DNA from: an uncultured Saprospiraceae bacterium
Lineage (GTDB): Bacteria > Bacteroidota > Bacteroidia > Chitinophagales > Saprospiraceae
Reading direction: 5' to 3'
NCBI GenBank assembly: GCA_937967535.1
Contig: CALCMV010000234.1
Span: forward strand, 1 to 7,533
Length of the DNA stretch: 7,533 nt
In this document: positions 1-6,870 of the stretch, piece after piece
Layout of the letters: every line of letters begins with the position of its first letter
How positions within the stretch are numbered: the stretch's first letter is position 1
Translations under genes and position numbers: made by a program
Notes under the pieces: model-generated
Database searches by the model: none
What the model was told of the DNA's origin: nothing
Seen by the model: only the letters and a program-made list of their open reading frames with translations

Positions 1-182
1 GGTTGGTGGGAGAAGAATAAGCATAGATTTCCTGATTTATGAAAAGATAAATGTATTGACACACAAAAAATTATAGAGATAATTGAGGAAGAATAAATGC
101 TTCTTTGGTTTTCCTTGCCAACGACTGGAATTTGAATATTAAGAAGACTGTTGAAAAAAATTGTTGGTCTCGAATAAAGTAA
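1..182 (+). pseudogene. possible decayed 3' tail of an unidentified gene
   Basis: Frame 1 reads GWWEKNKHRFPDL, meets TGA at 40-42, then continues as protein-like sequence (KDKCIDTQKIIEIIEEE) to TAA at 94-96. Frame 3 takes over at about 87 with INASLVFLANDWNLNI, then KKTVEKNCWSRIK, ending at TAA 180-182. Joined through one nonsense change and one frameshift these give a plausible helical C-terminus. The A-x-x-W-N ... T-V-x-K/N-N-C-W spacing recalls the C-terminal end of pogo/Tigger-type DDE transposases, but that is loose pattern memory over about 30 residues. The alternative is that a gene simply ends at the TGA (40-42) or lies wholly outside, and the rest is non-coding leader of the next gene. 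Confidence 0.2.
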
Positions 183-186
183 AAAA

Positions 187-1182
187 TTGAATAATCAAAT
201 AGACATATTAGAGAATGAAGTTTTAGAAAAATATTCAGAAGTCTTGGATATTCTACTCCGTGACCATTCTACTCAAAAAAATATAATTTGGGCAACCTCC
301 AATTATGAATACTTAGGCGATAACTACCTCAAAGGTAAGCAAATAAAATCTGAGCAAATTACAGGAATAAATGGAGATGTAATAATGCCAAGAGTGCAAA
401 AAGATGTGATATTACAACAATCGAGAGTAAAGAATATGGCGGAAGTATTTACACCGTCTTGGATTTGTAACGCTCAGAACAACCTAATTGACAATTCTTG
501 GTTTCAACGAGATAACGTTTTTAATAAAGAGTTTAAAACAGGCGATGGAAATGGGTGGGAAACGATTAGAGAAAAAATTACTTTTCCTATCAACAAAACT
601 TGGAAGTGTTATATAAGAGAAAAACGGCTTGAAATTGCTTGTGGAGAAGCACCATATACAACTAGTCGATATGACACAACATCTGGAAAATTTATTGAGG
701 TTGACGATAGGATTGGGTTATTAGACCGAAAATTGAGAGTAATAAATGAAAATGTGCATGACACAGGAGAATGGTTAAAATCAGTACAAACAGCATATGA
801 AAATACATATGCTTATGAATGGCAAGGAGATAGTTTACTTTTAGCCAGAGAGGCAATGCTATTTACTTTTATTGAAAACTATAAGTACAAATTTGATAAA
901 GAACCATTACTTAAATCAATACAATACATCTCTTATATCATTTCATGGAATGTTTGGCAGATGGATGGTTTAAAGGGGGTTGTTCCATTTTCTTGCGGTG
1001 AGGTAGCTCAAAAAACAGTTAATCTATTTGGAGAGGAAGAAATTAATAACTCGTGTTGCTTGGGTTGCCTTAATAACAATATGTTTAAACATAATGGTAT
1101 CTATTGCTTAGTAAAAGATTGGTCAATGAAAAATAAGGAAACACGCAAGACAGTAAGGTTCATTGACTTAATGAAAAAATAA
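187..1182 (+). CDS. methyltransferase-like restriction system subunit (M-type) lacking NPPY
   Basis: This 331-residue protein resembles the 'restriction endonuclease subunit M' proteins found next to Eco57I-type restriction-methylases. An N-terminal block (about 12-70) precedes a motif X-like AEVFTPSWICNAQNN (85-99). A motif I-like EIACGEAPY (149-157) would bind S-adenosylmethionine. Further family-like blocks are IGLLDRKLRVINENV (176-190), AYEWQGDSLLLARE (209-222) and SWNVWQMDGLKGVVP (253-267). No (D/N/S)PP(Y/F) motif occurs anywhere, so independent adenine methylation is doubtful. Near the C-terminus C291, C294, H302 and C307 could form a small zinc knuckle. The start is TTG at 187: the frame is closed by TAA at 175-177, and the next ATG (385) would delete the first 66 residues. 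It ends 13 bp before the large restriction gene, so the two are probably co-transcribed. I infer a cofactor-binding or regulatory partner for the NPPY-containing enzyme; substrate and specificity are unknown. Confidence 0.82.
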   Translation: MNNQIDILENEVLEKYSEVLDILLRDHSTQKNIIWATSNYEYLGDNYLKGKQIKSEQITGINGDVIMPRVQKDVILQQSRVKNMAEVFTPSWICNAQNNLIDNSWFQRDNVFNKEFKTGDGNGWETIREKITFPINKTWKCYIREKRLEIACGEAPYTTSRYDTTSGKFIEVDDRIGLLDRKLRVINENVHDTGEWLKSVQTAYENTYAYEWQGDSLLLAREAMLFTFIENYKYKFDKEPLLKSIQYISYIISWNVWQMDGLKGVVPFSCGEVAQKTVNLFGEEEINNSCCLGCLNNNMFKHNGIYCLVKDWSMKNKETRKTVRFIDLMKK

Positions 1183-1195
1183 TTTTGAGCAATTT

Positions 1196-4100
1196 ATGGC
1201 GGATAACAATCAAATTGATATTGAATTACTAGATGATTTAATCATTGGAAGAGTTGAACCTCAAATTTATGGGTTCACAACTGAAACAATTCCTAATTAT
1301 TTAAAGGTAGGCGACACATATAGACCTATAGAGACAAGGCTTAATGAGTGGAGAAAACACTTTCCTTATCTAGAAAAACAGTTTCAAGAAATTGCCAAAG
1401 TGGATGAAGAAACTTTTTTTAGAGACTATGCTGTTCATAAATACTTAGAAAATGAAGCCCAAAAGACTCGTTTATTACCTGATTCATTAGATGCTATTCC
1501 TTATTACTCAAATGAATTTTTCAAAGACACTTCAACCGATGATCTATATAATGCGATTATTGACATCAAAGATTCCCACGATAAGAATGATTCAAAGTAT
1601 CAATATTATAAATTTGATGACAGCCATATTCCAATAGTTCACACATACAATAGAACGGAAAATTATTACCCAAGACCAAATCAACAGGAAACTATTGATA
1701 GGTTCAAAGAAGCCTTAGAAAAAGGCAGGAACAACTTATTAATGTATGCTGTAATGCGTTTTGGTAAATCCTTTACATCAATGTGTTGTGCAGTAGAAAT
1801 GAATGCTAAAATTGTTTTGGTAGTATCTGCAAAAGCTGATGTAAAAGAGGAATGGAAAAAGACTGTCGAAAGCCACATTAAATTTGATGGTTTTACTTTT
1901 TTCGATAGCAATTCACTTTTACAAAGTGATACTATTATCAAAGAAAAAATTGAAGCAAATGAAAAGGTCACTTTATTTTTAACCCTTCAAGATTTACAAG
2001 GAGATATAATAAAATCAAAACATAAAGAAGTCTTTGAGAATGAAATTGACTTATTACTTATTGATGAAACACATTTTGGTGCAAGAGCAATAGAGTATGG
2101 CAAAATTCTGAAAGATTTCAAATCTAAAGAAATTAAAAGTGAGCTAAAACTGAATGACAATTCAATAGATGAATTAGATACAACTACCAAAACAATAAAC
2201 TCTAAAATTCGTATTCATCTCTCTGGCACGCCTTATCGTATTCTAATGAATAATGAATTCACAAATGACGATATAATAGCTTTCTACCAGTTTACAAATA
2301 TTGCTAAAGACCAAGAAGAATGGGATGAAGAACACCTTACAAAAGACGAAGTAAAAGAATGGGATAATCCTTATTATGGCTTTCCGCAAATGATAAGATT
2401 CGCCTTTAACCCAAATGAATCCTCAAGAAGAAAAATGGAAGAACTGAAAAGTAATGGTATCACCTACGCTTTCTCTGAATTATTAAAACCAAAGTCAATA
2501 CTTAAAGACAAGAATAAGCAACTACACAAAAAATTCATTTACGAACAAGAAATAATAGACTTGTTAAATGTTATTGATGGTTCCGAGAAAGACGAAAATT
2601 TATTAAGTTTTCTAGATTATAAAAAGTTACAGGATGGTAAAATGTGTCGCCATATTGTTTGTGTTTTACCTTATCGTGCTTCTTGTGATGCATTTGAAGA
2701 TTTAATTAAAAGCAATCAATTTAAAAACCTAAATTCTTATGAGGTAATTAATATTTCGGGAGTGGAAAATGATAAAATTTACAAGGATACCCAAGCGGTA
2801 AAATCTAAGATAAAAAAATGTGAAAGTGAAGACAAAAAGACCATCACTTTAACAGTAAACAGAATGCTCACAGGTAGTACAGTCCCACAATGGGATACTA
2901 TGCTATATTTAAAAGATACATCATCACCTCAAGAATATGACCAAGCAATTTTTCGATTACAAAGTCAATTCATTAAAGTTTATAAAGACCCAAGTGGTGA
3001 TGTTCTAAAATACAATATGAAACCTCAAACCTTATTAGTTGACTTTAATCCTAATAGAATGTTCCAAATGCAGGAGCAAAAGTCACAAATATATAATGTC
3101 AATACAGAATCAAATGGTAATACCAGGCTTGAAGAAAGTATCAGAGGAGAATTAGAAGTTTCGCCAATAGTTGTATTAAATAATAATAAAATTATTCAAG
3201 TAGAAGCATCAGATATTTTAGATGCTGTTCGAAAGTATTCAAGTGAAAGAAGTGTGTTGGATGAAGCTACCACAATATCCATAGACTACTCATTATTGGA
3301 TATTGAGGCAATAAAAACTGAAATCGGAAAACAAGGAAAAATTGGTTCAAGACAAGGCATCGAAATCAAAGCTTCAGAAGGTGAAGGAGATGATATAGAT
3401 AATGAACCTAAAAAAGCTGAGCCCTCAGAAGAGGGAGACAAAGAAAGTAGGGAGTCAAATTCTCCAGAAGAGAATAAAATAGACTACAAGGGTAAGTTTG
3501 CAATGTACTATGCCAGAATACTTTTTTTCGCTTTTCTAACTGACTCTATAATAAAATCACTTCAAGAGATTGTTAGCCAAATTAAGAGCGATGATAATAA
3601 TCTTCGTATTGCTTCAAATTTAAACCTTAAGGTGGATATACTTTCATTATTCCAAGAACATATTAACCCTTTTATTCTAAGTGAATTAGATTATAAAATT
3701 CATAATATTAATTCTTTAGTAAACGACACAACTATTTCACCAATTGAAAGAGCAAATACTGCTATGAAAAAGTTCAGTCGTTTGTCTGATTCTGAAATTG
3801 TAACACCTGAATTTATAACAGATAAAATAATCAATACGCTACCATCCGAGGCAATTGACGAATCAACTTTACTAATTGACATTTCAGCTAAACAAGGTGA
3901 ATTTGTTTATGCCGTTTACAAGAAATTTGGCAAGCATATAGCTAATAATTTTTACTCTATACCTACATCCAAAATAGCTTATGAGTTTACAAGAAAAGTC
4001 TACAAACTACTTGAATTAAACTTGGATAACATTGAAGATAACTACACATCTTATGATTTAATTGAAGAAAACAAATTGATTGAAGGCAATACAATAAAAT

Positions 4101-5143
4101 TCAATACTAATAATATGAAATTTGATGTAATCGTTGGGAATCCCCCATATCAACAGAGTGATGGAGGAGCTCAAGCCAGTGCCAAACCTATATATCATTA
4201 CTTTGTCGATACAGCAAAAAAACTAAATCCGAATTATATCTCTATGATAATGCCTACAAGATGGTATGCTGGCGGAAGAGGTTTAAATGAATTTAGAAAC
4301 CAAATGCTGAATGACGTCCACATTTCAGAATTACATGATTTTCTTAAACCAGACTTGATATTCCAAAATATAAATCTAAGAGGAGGGATTTGTTATTTGC
4401 TTTGGGATAACAAATATGACAATACAAAAGATTTAACTAAGGTATTTACTTACAATGACAATTTAGAGCCAACAGTTCACACCAGAAGTTTAAAAACTAA
4501 AGATTCAGAAATACTGATTCGCCATAATATTGCCATAAAAATCTTAAAAAAAATAAAAAAACAAGATGATTTTACTCCTTTTGAAAATTATATATCATCA
4601 TTAAGACCTTTTGGTTTCAGGGGCTACTTTACTAAAGATGATAAATTTAGAGCCTCAAAAAAGGGTTTAAAAAACTCTATTATCTGTTATGGTAAAGGGA
4701 AGCAAATAGGTTATGTTGAAAAAAATGAAATAACGAAAAATACAGATTGGATTAGCAAGTACAAAGTTTATACACCAAGGGCAAATAACATCGGAACGGA
4801 ATTAAATGATGACAATCTAAATACATTTATTGGTAAACCAAATACAATCTGTACGGAATCCTACATAGTAGTTGGAGTTGATTTAGGACTCAATGAAATC
4901 TCTGCATCGAATTTATGCAAATACTTTAAAACCAGATTTGCTAGATTTCAACATAGTGTAGGTAAAGCAAGTCAAGATGCTACTTCGAAGACATATAAAT
5001 TCGTTCCACTGCAAAATTTCACACCTGAATCAGACATAGATTGGAATAAATCAATTGAGGAAATTGACAAGCAACTCTACCAAAAATATAAATTATCAAA
5101 TGAAGAAATTGAATTTATTGAGAGCATGATAAAACCAATGTAA
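1196..5143 (+). CDS. GIY-YIG-like nuclease / SF2 helicase / Eco57I-type N6-adenine methyltransferase fusion (restriction-modification protein)
   Basis: The 1315-residue protein has several domains in order. Residues 18-95 look like a T5orf172/GIY-YIG nuclease: IYGF (24-27), YLKVGDT (35-41), R48 in RLNEW, and RDYAVHKYLE (76-85), with Asp77 where the usual Glu would fall. Residues 157-592 are an SF2 translocase: PRPNQQETIDRF (159-170), Walker A MRFGKS (187-192), Walker B DETH (290-293), SGT (343-345), NRMLTGS (555-561) and QAIFRLQSQ (583-591). A charged linker (about 725-765) follows. The methyltransferase has motif X EIVTPEFITDKI (867-878), motif I LIDISAKQGEF (893-903) and NPPY (982-985), specifying N6-adenine. 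The C-terminus (about 1095-1315) is TaqI/Eco57I-like target recognition, ending EEIDKQLYQKYKL...MIKPM. ATG 1196 lies 13 bp after the upstream gene's stop. The layout recalls LlaGI-type single-polypeptide translocating enzymes but with a different nuclease. Helicase and methyltransferase assignments are firm; the nuclease domain is a weaker motif call. The gene is intact and AT-rich. Confidence 0.93.
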   Translation: MADNNQIDIELLDDLIIGRVEPQIYGFTTETIPNYLKVGDTYRPIETRLNEWRKHFPYLEKQFQEIAKVDEETFFRDYAVHKYLENEAQKTRLLPDSLDAIPYYSNEFFKDTSTDDLYNAIIDIKDSHDKNDSKYQYYKFDDSHIPIVHTYNRTENYYPRPNQQETIDRFKEALEKGRNNLLMYAVMRFGKSFTSMCCAVEMNAKIVLVVSAKADVKEEWKKTVESHIKFDGFTFFDSNSLLQSDTIIKEKIEANEKVTLFLTLQDLQGDIIKSKHKEVFENEIDLLLIDETHFGARAIEYGKILKDFKSKEIKSELKLNDNSIDELDTTTKTINSKIRIHLSGTPYRILMNNEFTNDDIIAFYQFTNIAKDQEEWDEEHLTKDEVKEWDNPYYGFPQMIRFAFNPNESSRRKMEELKSNGITYAFSELLKPKSILKDKNKQLHKKFIYEQEIIDLLNVIDGSEKDENLLSFLDYKKLQDGKMCRHIVCVLPYRASCDAFEDLIKSNQFKNLNSYEVINISGVENDKIYKDTQAVKSKIKKCESEDKKTITLTVNRMLTGSTVPQWDTMLYLKDTSSPQEYDQAIFRLQSQFIKVYKDPSGDVLKYNMKPQTLLVDFNPNRMFQMQEQKSQIYNVNTESNGNTRLEESIRGELEVSPIVVLNNNKIIQVEASDILDAVRKYSSERSVLDEATTISIDYSLLDIEAIKTEIGKQGKIGSRQGIEIKASEGEGDDIDNEPKKAEPSEEGDKESRESNSPEENKIDYKGKFAMYYARILFFAFLTDSIIKSLQEIVSQIKSDDNNLRIASNLNLKVDILSLFQEHINPFILSELDYKIHNINSLVNDTTISPIERANTAMKKFSRLSDSEIVTPEFITDKIINTLPSEAIDESTLLIDISAKQGEFVYAVYKKFGKHIANNFYSIPTSKIAYEFTRKVYKLLELNLDNIEDNYTSYDLIEENKLIEGNTIKFNTNNMKFDVIVGNPPYQQSDGGAQASAKPIYHYFVDTAKKLNPNYISMIMPTRWYAGGRGLNEFRNQMLNDVHISELHDFLKPDLIFQNINLRGGICYLLWDNKYDNTKDLTKVFTYNDNLEPTVHTRSLKTKDSEILIRHNIAIKILKKIKKQDDFTPFENYISSLRPFGFRGYFTKDDKFRASKKGLKNSIICYGKGKQIGYVEKNEITKNTDWISKYKVYTPRANNIGTELNDDNLNTFIGKPNTICTESYIVVGVDLGLNEISASNLCKYFKTRFARFQHSVGKASQDATSKTYKFVPLQNFTPESDIDWNKSIEEIDKQLYQKYKLSNEEIEFIESMIKPM

Positions 5144-5312
5144 GAAAAGAAGTATAAAACTAAGCGCGATTTGCAGCACTTATCGTCCTCGTTTCTGTCG
5201 TGCTTAAGATTCACAAAGCCAACCCGCGCGGAAAACAAAATATAAAATGGCTATTATGTCTATGCTCTTAATGTGCATACACCAGGCCGTTATTAAAACA
5301 ATAAAAATATAG
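5144..5312. other. intergenic junction between AT-rich restriction unit and higher-GC chromosomal genes
   Basis: No supported gene lies in this 169-bp gap. Composition changes from AT-rich just after the restriction gene to GC-richer sequence at about 5162-5230 (for example 'aagcgcgatt', 'aacccgcgcgg'). A short inverted repeat AGCAC (5175-5179) / GTGCT (5200-5204) encloses 20 nt; there is no T-run after it, so it is not a convincing intrinsic terminator. A 21-codon ORF (5247-5312, ATG...TAG) abuts the next gene's ATG but has no other support. I could not place a confident TTTG/TAnnTTTG-type promoter for the downstream gene. Confidence 0.5.
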
Positions 5313-6116
5313 ATGCAAAATATACTACCACTACTCGCCTTAGCCATCCTGCTAACAGCCTGTGACAACCTCACCAAAAAGCTCAACTCCACCACCGACC
5401 AATCTACTGAAATGGAAGAAAAAAAGCCACCCATCATACGCACCCACAAAGTCTATCCCAAAGACGAACTCATCGGAAAAGTCAATCCTGTTTCCCACCC
5501 TGATTTCACCAAAATCGAAGCGAAATACACCAGCAAATCCAACATTTACCTTAGAAAAGATGCTTACACTGCCTTTAAGGAAATGCACGCCGCAGCCTTG
5601 AAAGATGGTATCAATCTAAAAATCGTATCGGCTGCCCGTCCATTCAACCACCAAAAAAGCATCTGGGAAGCCAAGTGGACAGGCGCAAGAAAAGTCGGTG
5701 GCAAAGACCTCTCTCAAGTCATGCCCAATGGCAAAGACCGCGCCCTTGAAATCCTCAAATTTAGCTCCATGCCCGGCACCTCGCGCCACCATTGGGGGAC
5801 GGATATTGACCTGAACAATCTTGAAAATTCGTGGTTTGAATCAGGGGAGGGGCTAAAGATTTATAAGTGGCTGCAAGACAATGCCCTCGTTTATGGCTAC
5901 TGCCAAACCTACACCCCCAAAGGCGCAGACCGACCTCACGGATACGAAGAAGAAAAATGGCATTGGAGCTACCTACCCATTTCGATGGATATGGTGCAGC
6001 AATACCAAAAATTCCTAAAAGACAGCGACATTGCAGGTTTTAAAGGCGCAGAAACCGCCGCCGAAATCGGCATTGTTGAAAAGTATGTATTAGGAATTAA
6101 TCCTTCATGTAAATAA
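5313..6116 (+). CDS. VanY-type D,D-/L,D-carboxypeptidase lipoprotein (M15 family)
   Basis: This 267-residue protein is predicted to be an envelope lipoprotein that trims peptidoglycan stem peptides by zinc-dependent hydrolysis. The N-terminus is a lipoprotein signal (hydrophobic residues 4-15, lipobox LTAC with Cys17), followed by a polar linker (18-50). The M15B/VanY metal site is complete. SRHHWGTDID (157-166) matches SxHxxGxxxD, with His159 and Asp166 as zinc ligands. EKWHWSY (214-220) supplies the general base Glu214 and third ligand His217. SAARPFNHQ (106-114) corresponds to the SxYR-type substrate-binding block of the family. The start codon gives a textbook signal peptide, which supports ATG 5313. 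Whether it cuts D-Ala-D-Ala or L,D bonds cannot be told from sequence; Bacteroidota carry several such enzymes for ordinary wall turnover, so vancomycin resistance should not be inferred. Its codon use is clearly GC-richer than that of the restriction genes upstream. Confidence 0.93.
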   Translation: MQNILPLLALAILLTACDNLTKKLNSTTDQSTEMEEKKPPIIRTHKVYPKDELIGKVNPVSHPDFTKIEAKYTSKSNIYLRKDAYTAFKEMHAAALKDGINLKIVSAARPFNHQKSIWEAKWTGARKVGGKDLSQVMPNGKDRALEILKFSSMPGTSRHHWGTDIDLNNLENSWFESGEGLKIYKWLQDNALVYGYCQTYTPKGADRPHGYEEEKWHWSYLPISMDMVQQYQKFLKDSDIAGFKGAETAAEIGIVEKYVLGINPSCK

Positions 6117-6118
6117 TT

Positions 6119-6297
6119 ATGAGACGAGAGACTTGAGACGAGAGAGGTGAGACAAGAGAAATGAGAGACGAGACGCGAGAGAGGAGACAAGAGATTTTAC
6201 TTTAACTCTCTTGTCTTTCATCTCTTGCCTCACCTCTCGCGTCTCTTGTCTTTTATCTCTCTTGTCTCTCGTCTGACCTCTCTCGTCTCGCATCTCA
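6119..6297. repeat. long imperfect inverted repeat of GAGAC/GAGAG words (giant hairpin)
   Basis: The left arm (6119-6194) is almost all purine plus C and contains seven copies of GAGAC (starting 6121, 6128, 6135, 6149, 6165, 6170, 6184). The right arm (6207-6297) is pyrimidine-rich with the complementary words. Three perfect pairings occur in collinear nested order: 6135-6148 with 6276-6289 (14 bp), 6170-6181 with 6234-6245 (12 bp) and 6185-6194 with 6207-6216 (10 bp). The loop is 6195-6206 (TTTTAC/TTTAAC). It fills the gap between the peptidase stop and the thioredoxin-like start, so RNA from this gap would fold into one long stem. It could serve as a terminator, a processing site or a repeat-family member. 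ORFs read on either strand here are low-complexity artefacts. Confidence 0.9.
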
Positions 6298-6303
6298 CAA
6301 ATT

Positions 6304-6858
6304 ATGGCATTAACAGAATCCACTATGTTGCCGCTTGGCACGAAAGCACCCGAATTTAACTTGCCTGACACCGTTTCGGGTAAAACCTTGAATTTGAAAG
6401 ACTTACAAGGTGAAAAAGCCACCGTTTTGATGTTCATTTGCAATCACTGTCCCTTTGTGATTCATGTGAATGATGAGTTGGTGCGCCTCTCGAATGACTA
6501 CACTGCGAAGGGCGTTTCCTTCATCGGTATCAGTTCAAATAACATCGCCACACATCCGCAAGACGGACCGGAACGCATGACCGAACATGCCAAGTCTGCG
6601 GGTTACAATTTCCCATATTTATACGATGAAAGTCAGGAAGTAGCGCGTGCCTATGATGCGGCGTGTACGCCGGATTTGTATGTATTTGATGCGGAAATGA
6701 ACTTGGCATATCGCGGCAGAATCGATGCTTCGCGTCCGGGCAATGACAAACCTGTCACCGGAGAAGATATGCGTAAAGCCTTAGATTTGATAATCAGCGG
6801 AGTGGCAGTTCCCGAACCACACTATCCTTCTGCGGGCTGTAATATTAAGTGGAAGTAA
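6304..6858 (+). CDS. thioredoxin-fold / AhpC-TSA-like family protein (PRX-like)
   Basis: The 184-residue protein matches the small thioredoxin-family proteins of the peroxiredoxin-like group, predicted to be cytoplasmic since no signal peptide is seen. Visible features are the opening LPLGTKAPEFNLPD (9-22), typical of AhpC/TSA domains, and the redox motif CNHCPFV (46-52) with Cys46 and Cys49. CTPDLYVFD (121-129) supplies the cis-proline Pro123 and an extra Cys121. The tail PSAGCNIKWK (175-184) carries Cys179, a characteristic ending of this family. A disulphide reductase or thiol peroxidase role is likely, but the partner is unknown. ATG 6304 puts eight residues before the conserved block; Met8 is a possible alternative start. 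The gene lies just after the giant hairpin (6119-6297), so it may need its own promoter within or after that element, or be read through from the peptidase gene. Confidence 0.93.
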   Translation: MALTESTMLPLGTKAPEFNLPDTVSGKTLNLKDLQGEKATVLMFICNHCPFVIHVNDELVRLSNDYTAKGVSFIGISSNNIATHPQDGPERMTEHAKSAGYNFPYLYDESQEVARAYDAACTPDLYVFDAEMNLAYRGRIDASRPGNDKPVTGEDMRKALDLIISGVAVPEPHYPSAGCNIKWK

Positions 6859-6870
6859 ATTACAAGAACG

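Noticed and set aside
40..42. In-frame TGA followed by protein-like sequence as evidence of TGA recoding to Trp or Gly
   Set aside because: All intact genes in the window use TGG for Trp and end at TAA without internal TGA, so recoding is unsupported.
56..83. TTGACA (56-61), 16-nt spacer, GATAAT (78-83): sigma70-like promoter for the restriction unit
   Set aside because: Good match to the E. coli consensus, but in AT-rich DNA it is easily fortuitous, the primary sigma of Bacteroidota prefers TTTG/TAnnTTTG, and it lies about 100 nt upstream of the start.
104..134. TTTG (104-107), 19-nt spacer, GGAATTTG (127-134): Bacteroidota-type promoter
   Set aside because: Spacing fits, but the TA of the -7 element is replaced by GG and the stretch overlaps the possible gene remnant; too weak to list.
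5362..5601. 79-codon plus-strand and 78-codon minus-strand ORFs inside the peptidase gene
   Set aside because: Both are shadows in other frames of a gene with complete VanY motifs; no recognisable domain of their own.
6119..6297. CRISPR array
   Set aside because: Repeated words are 5-10 nt, with no constant-length spacers or fixed repeat unit; the structure is an inverted repeat.
6117..6443. Minus-strand 108-codon ORF and the overlapping 73-codon ORF over the GAGAC repeat
   Set aside because: Their composition is low-complexity RDKRDKRQ/SRLVSHFS created by the repeat, and both run into real genes on the other strand.
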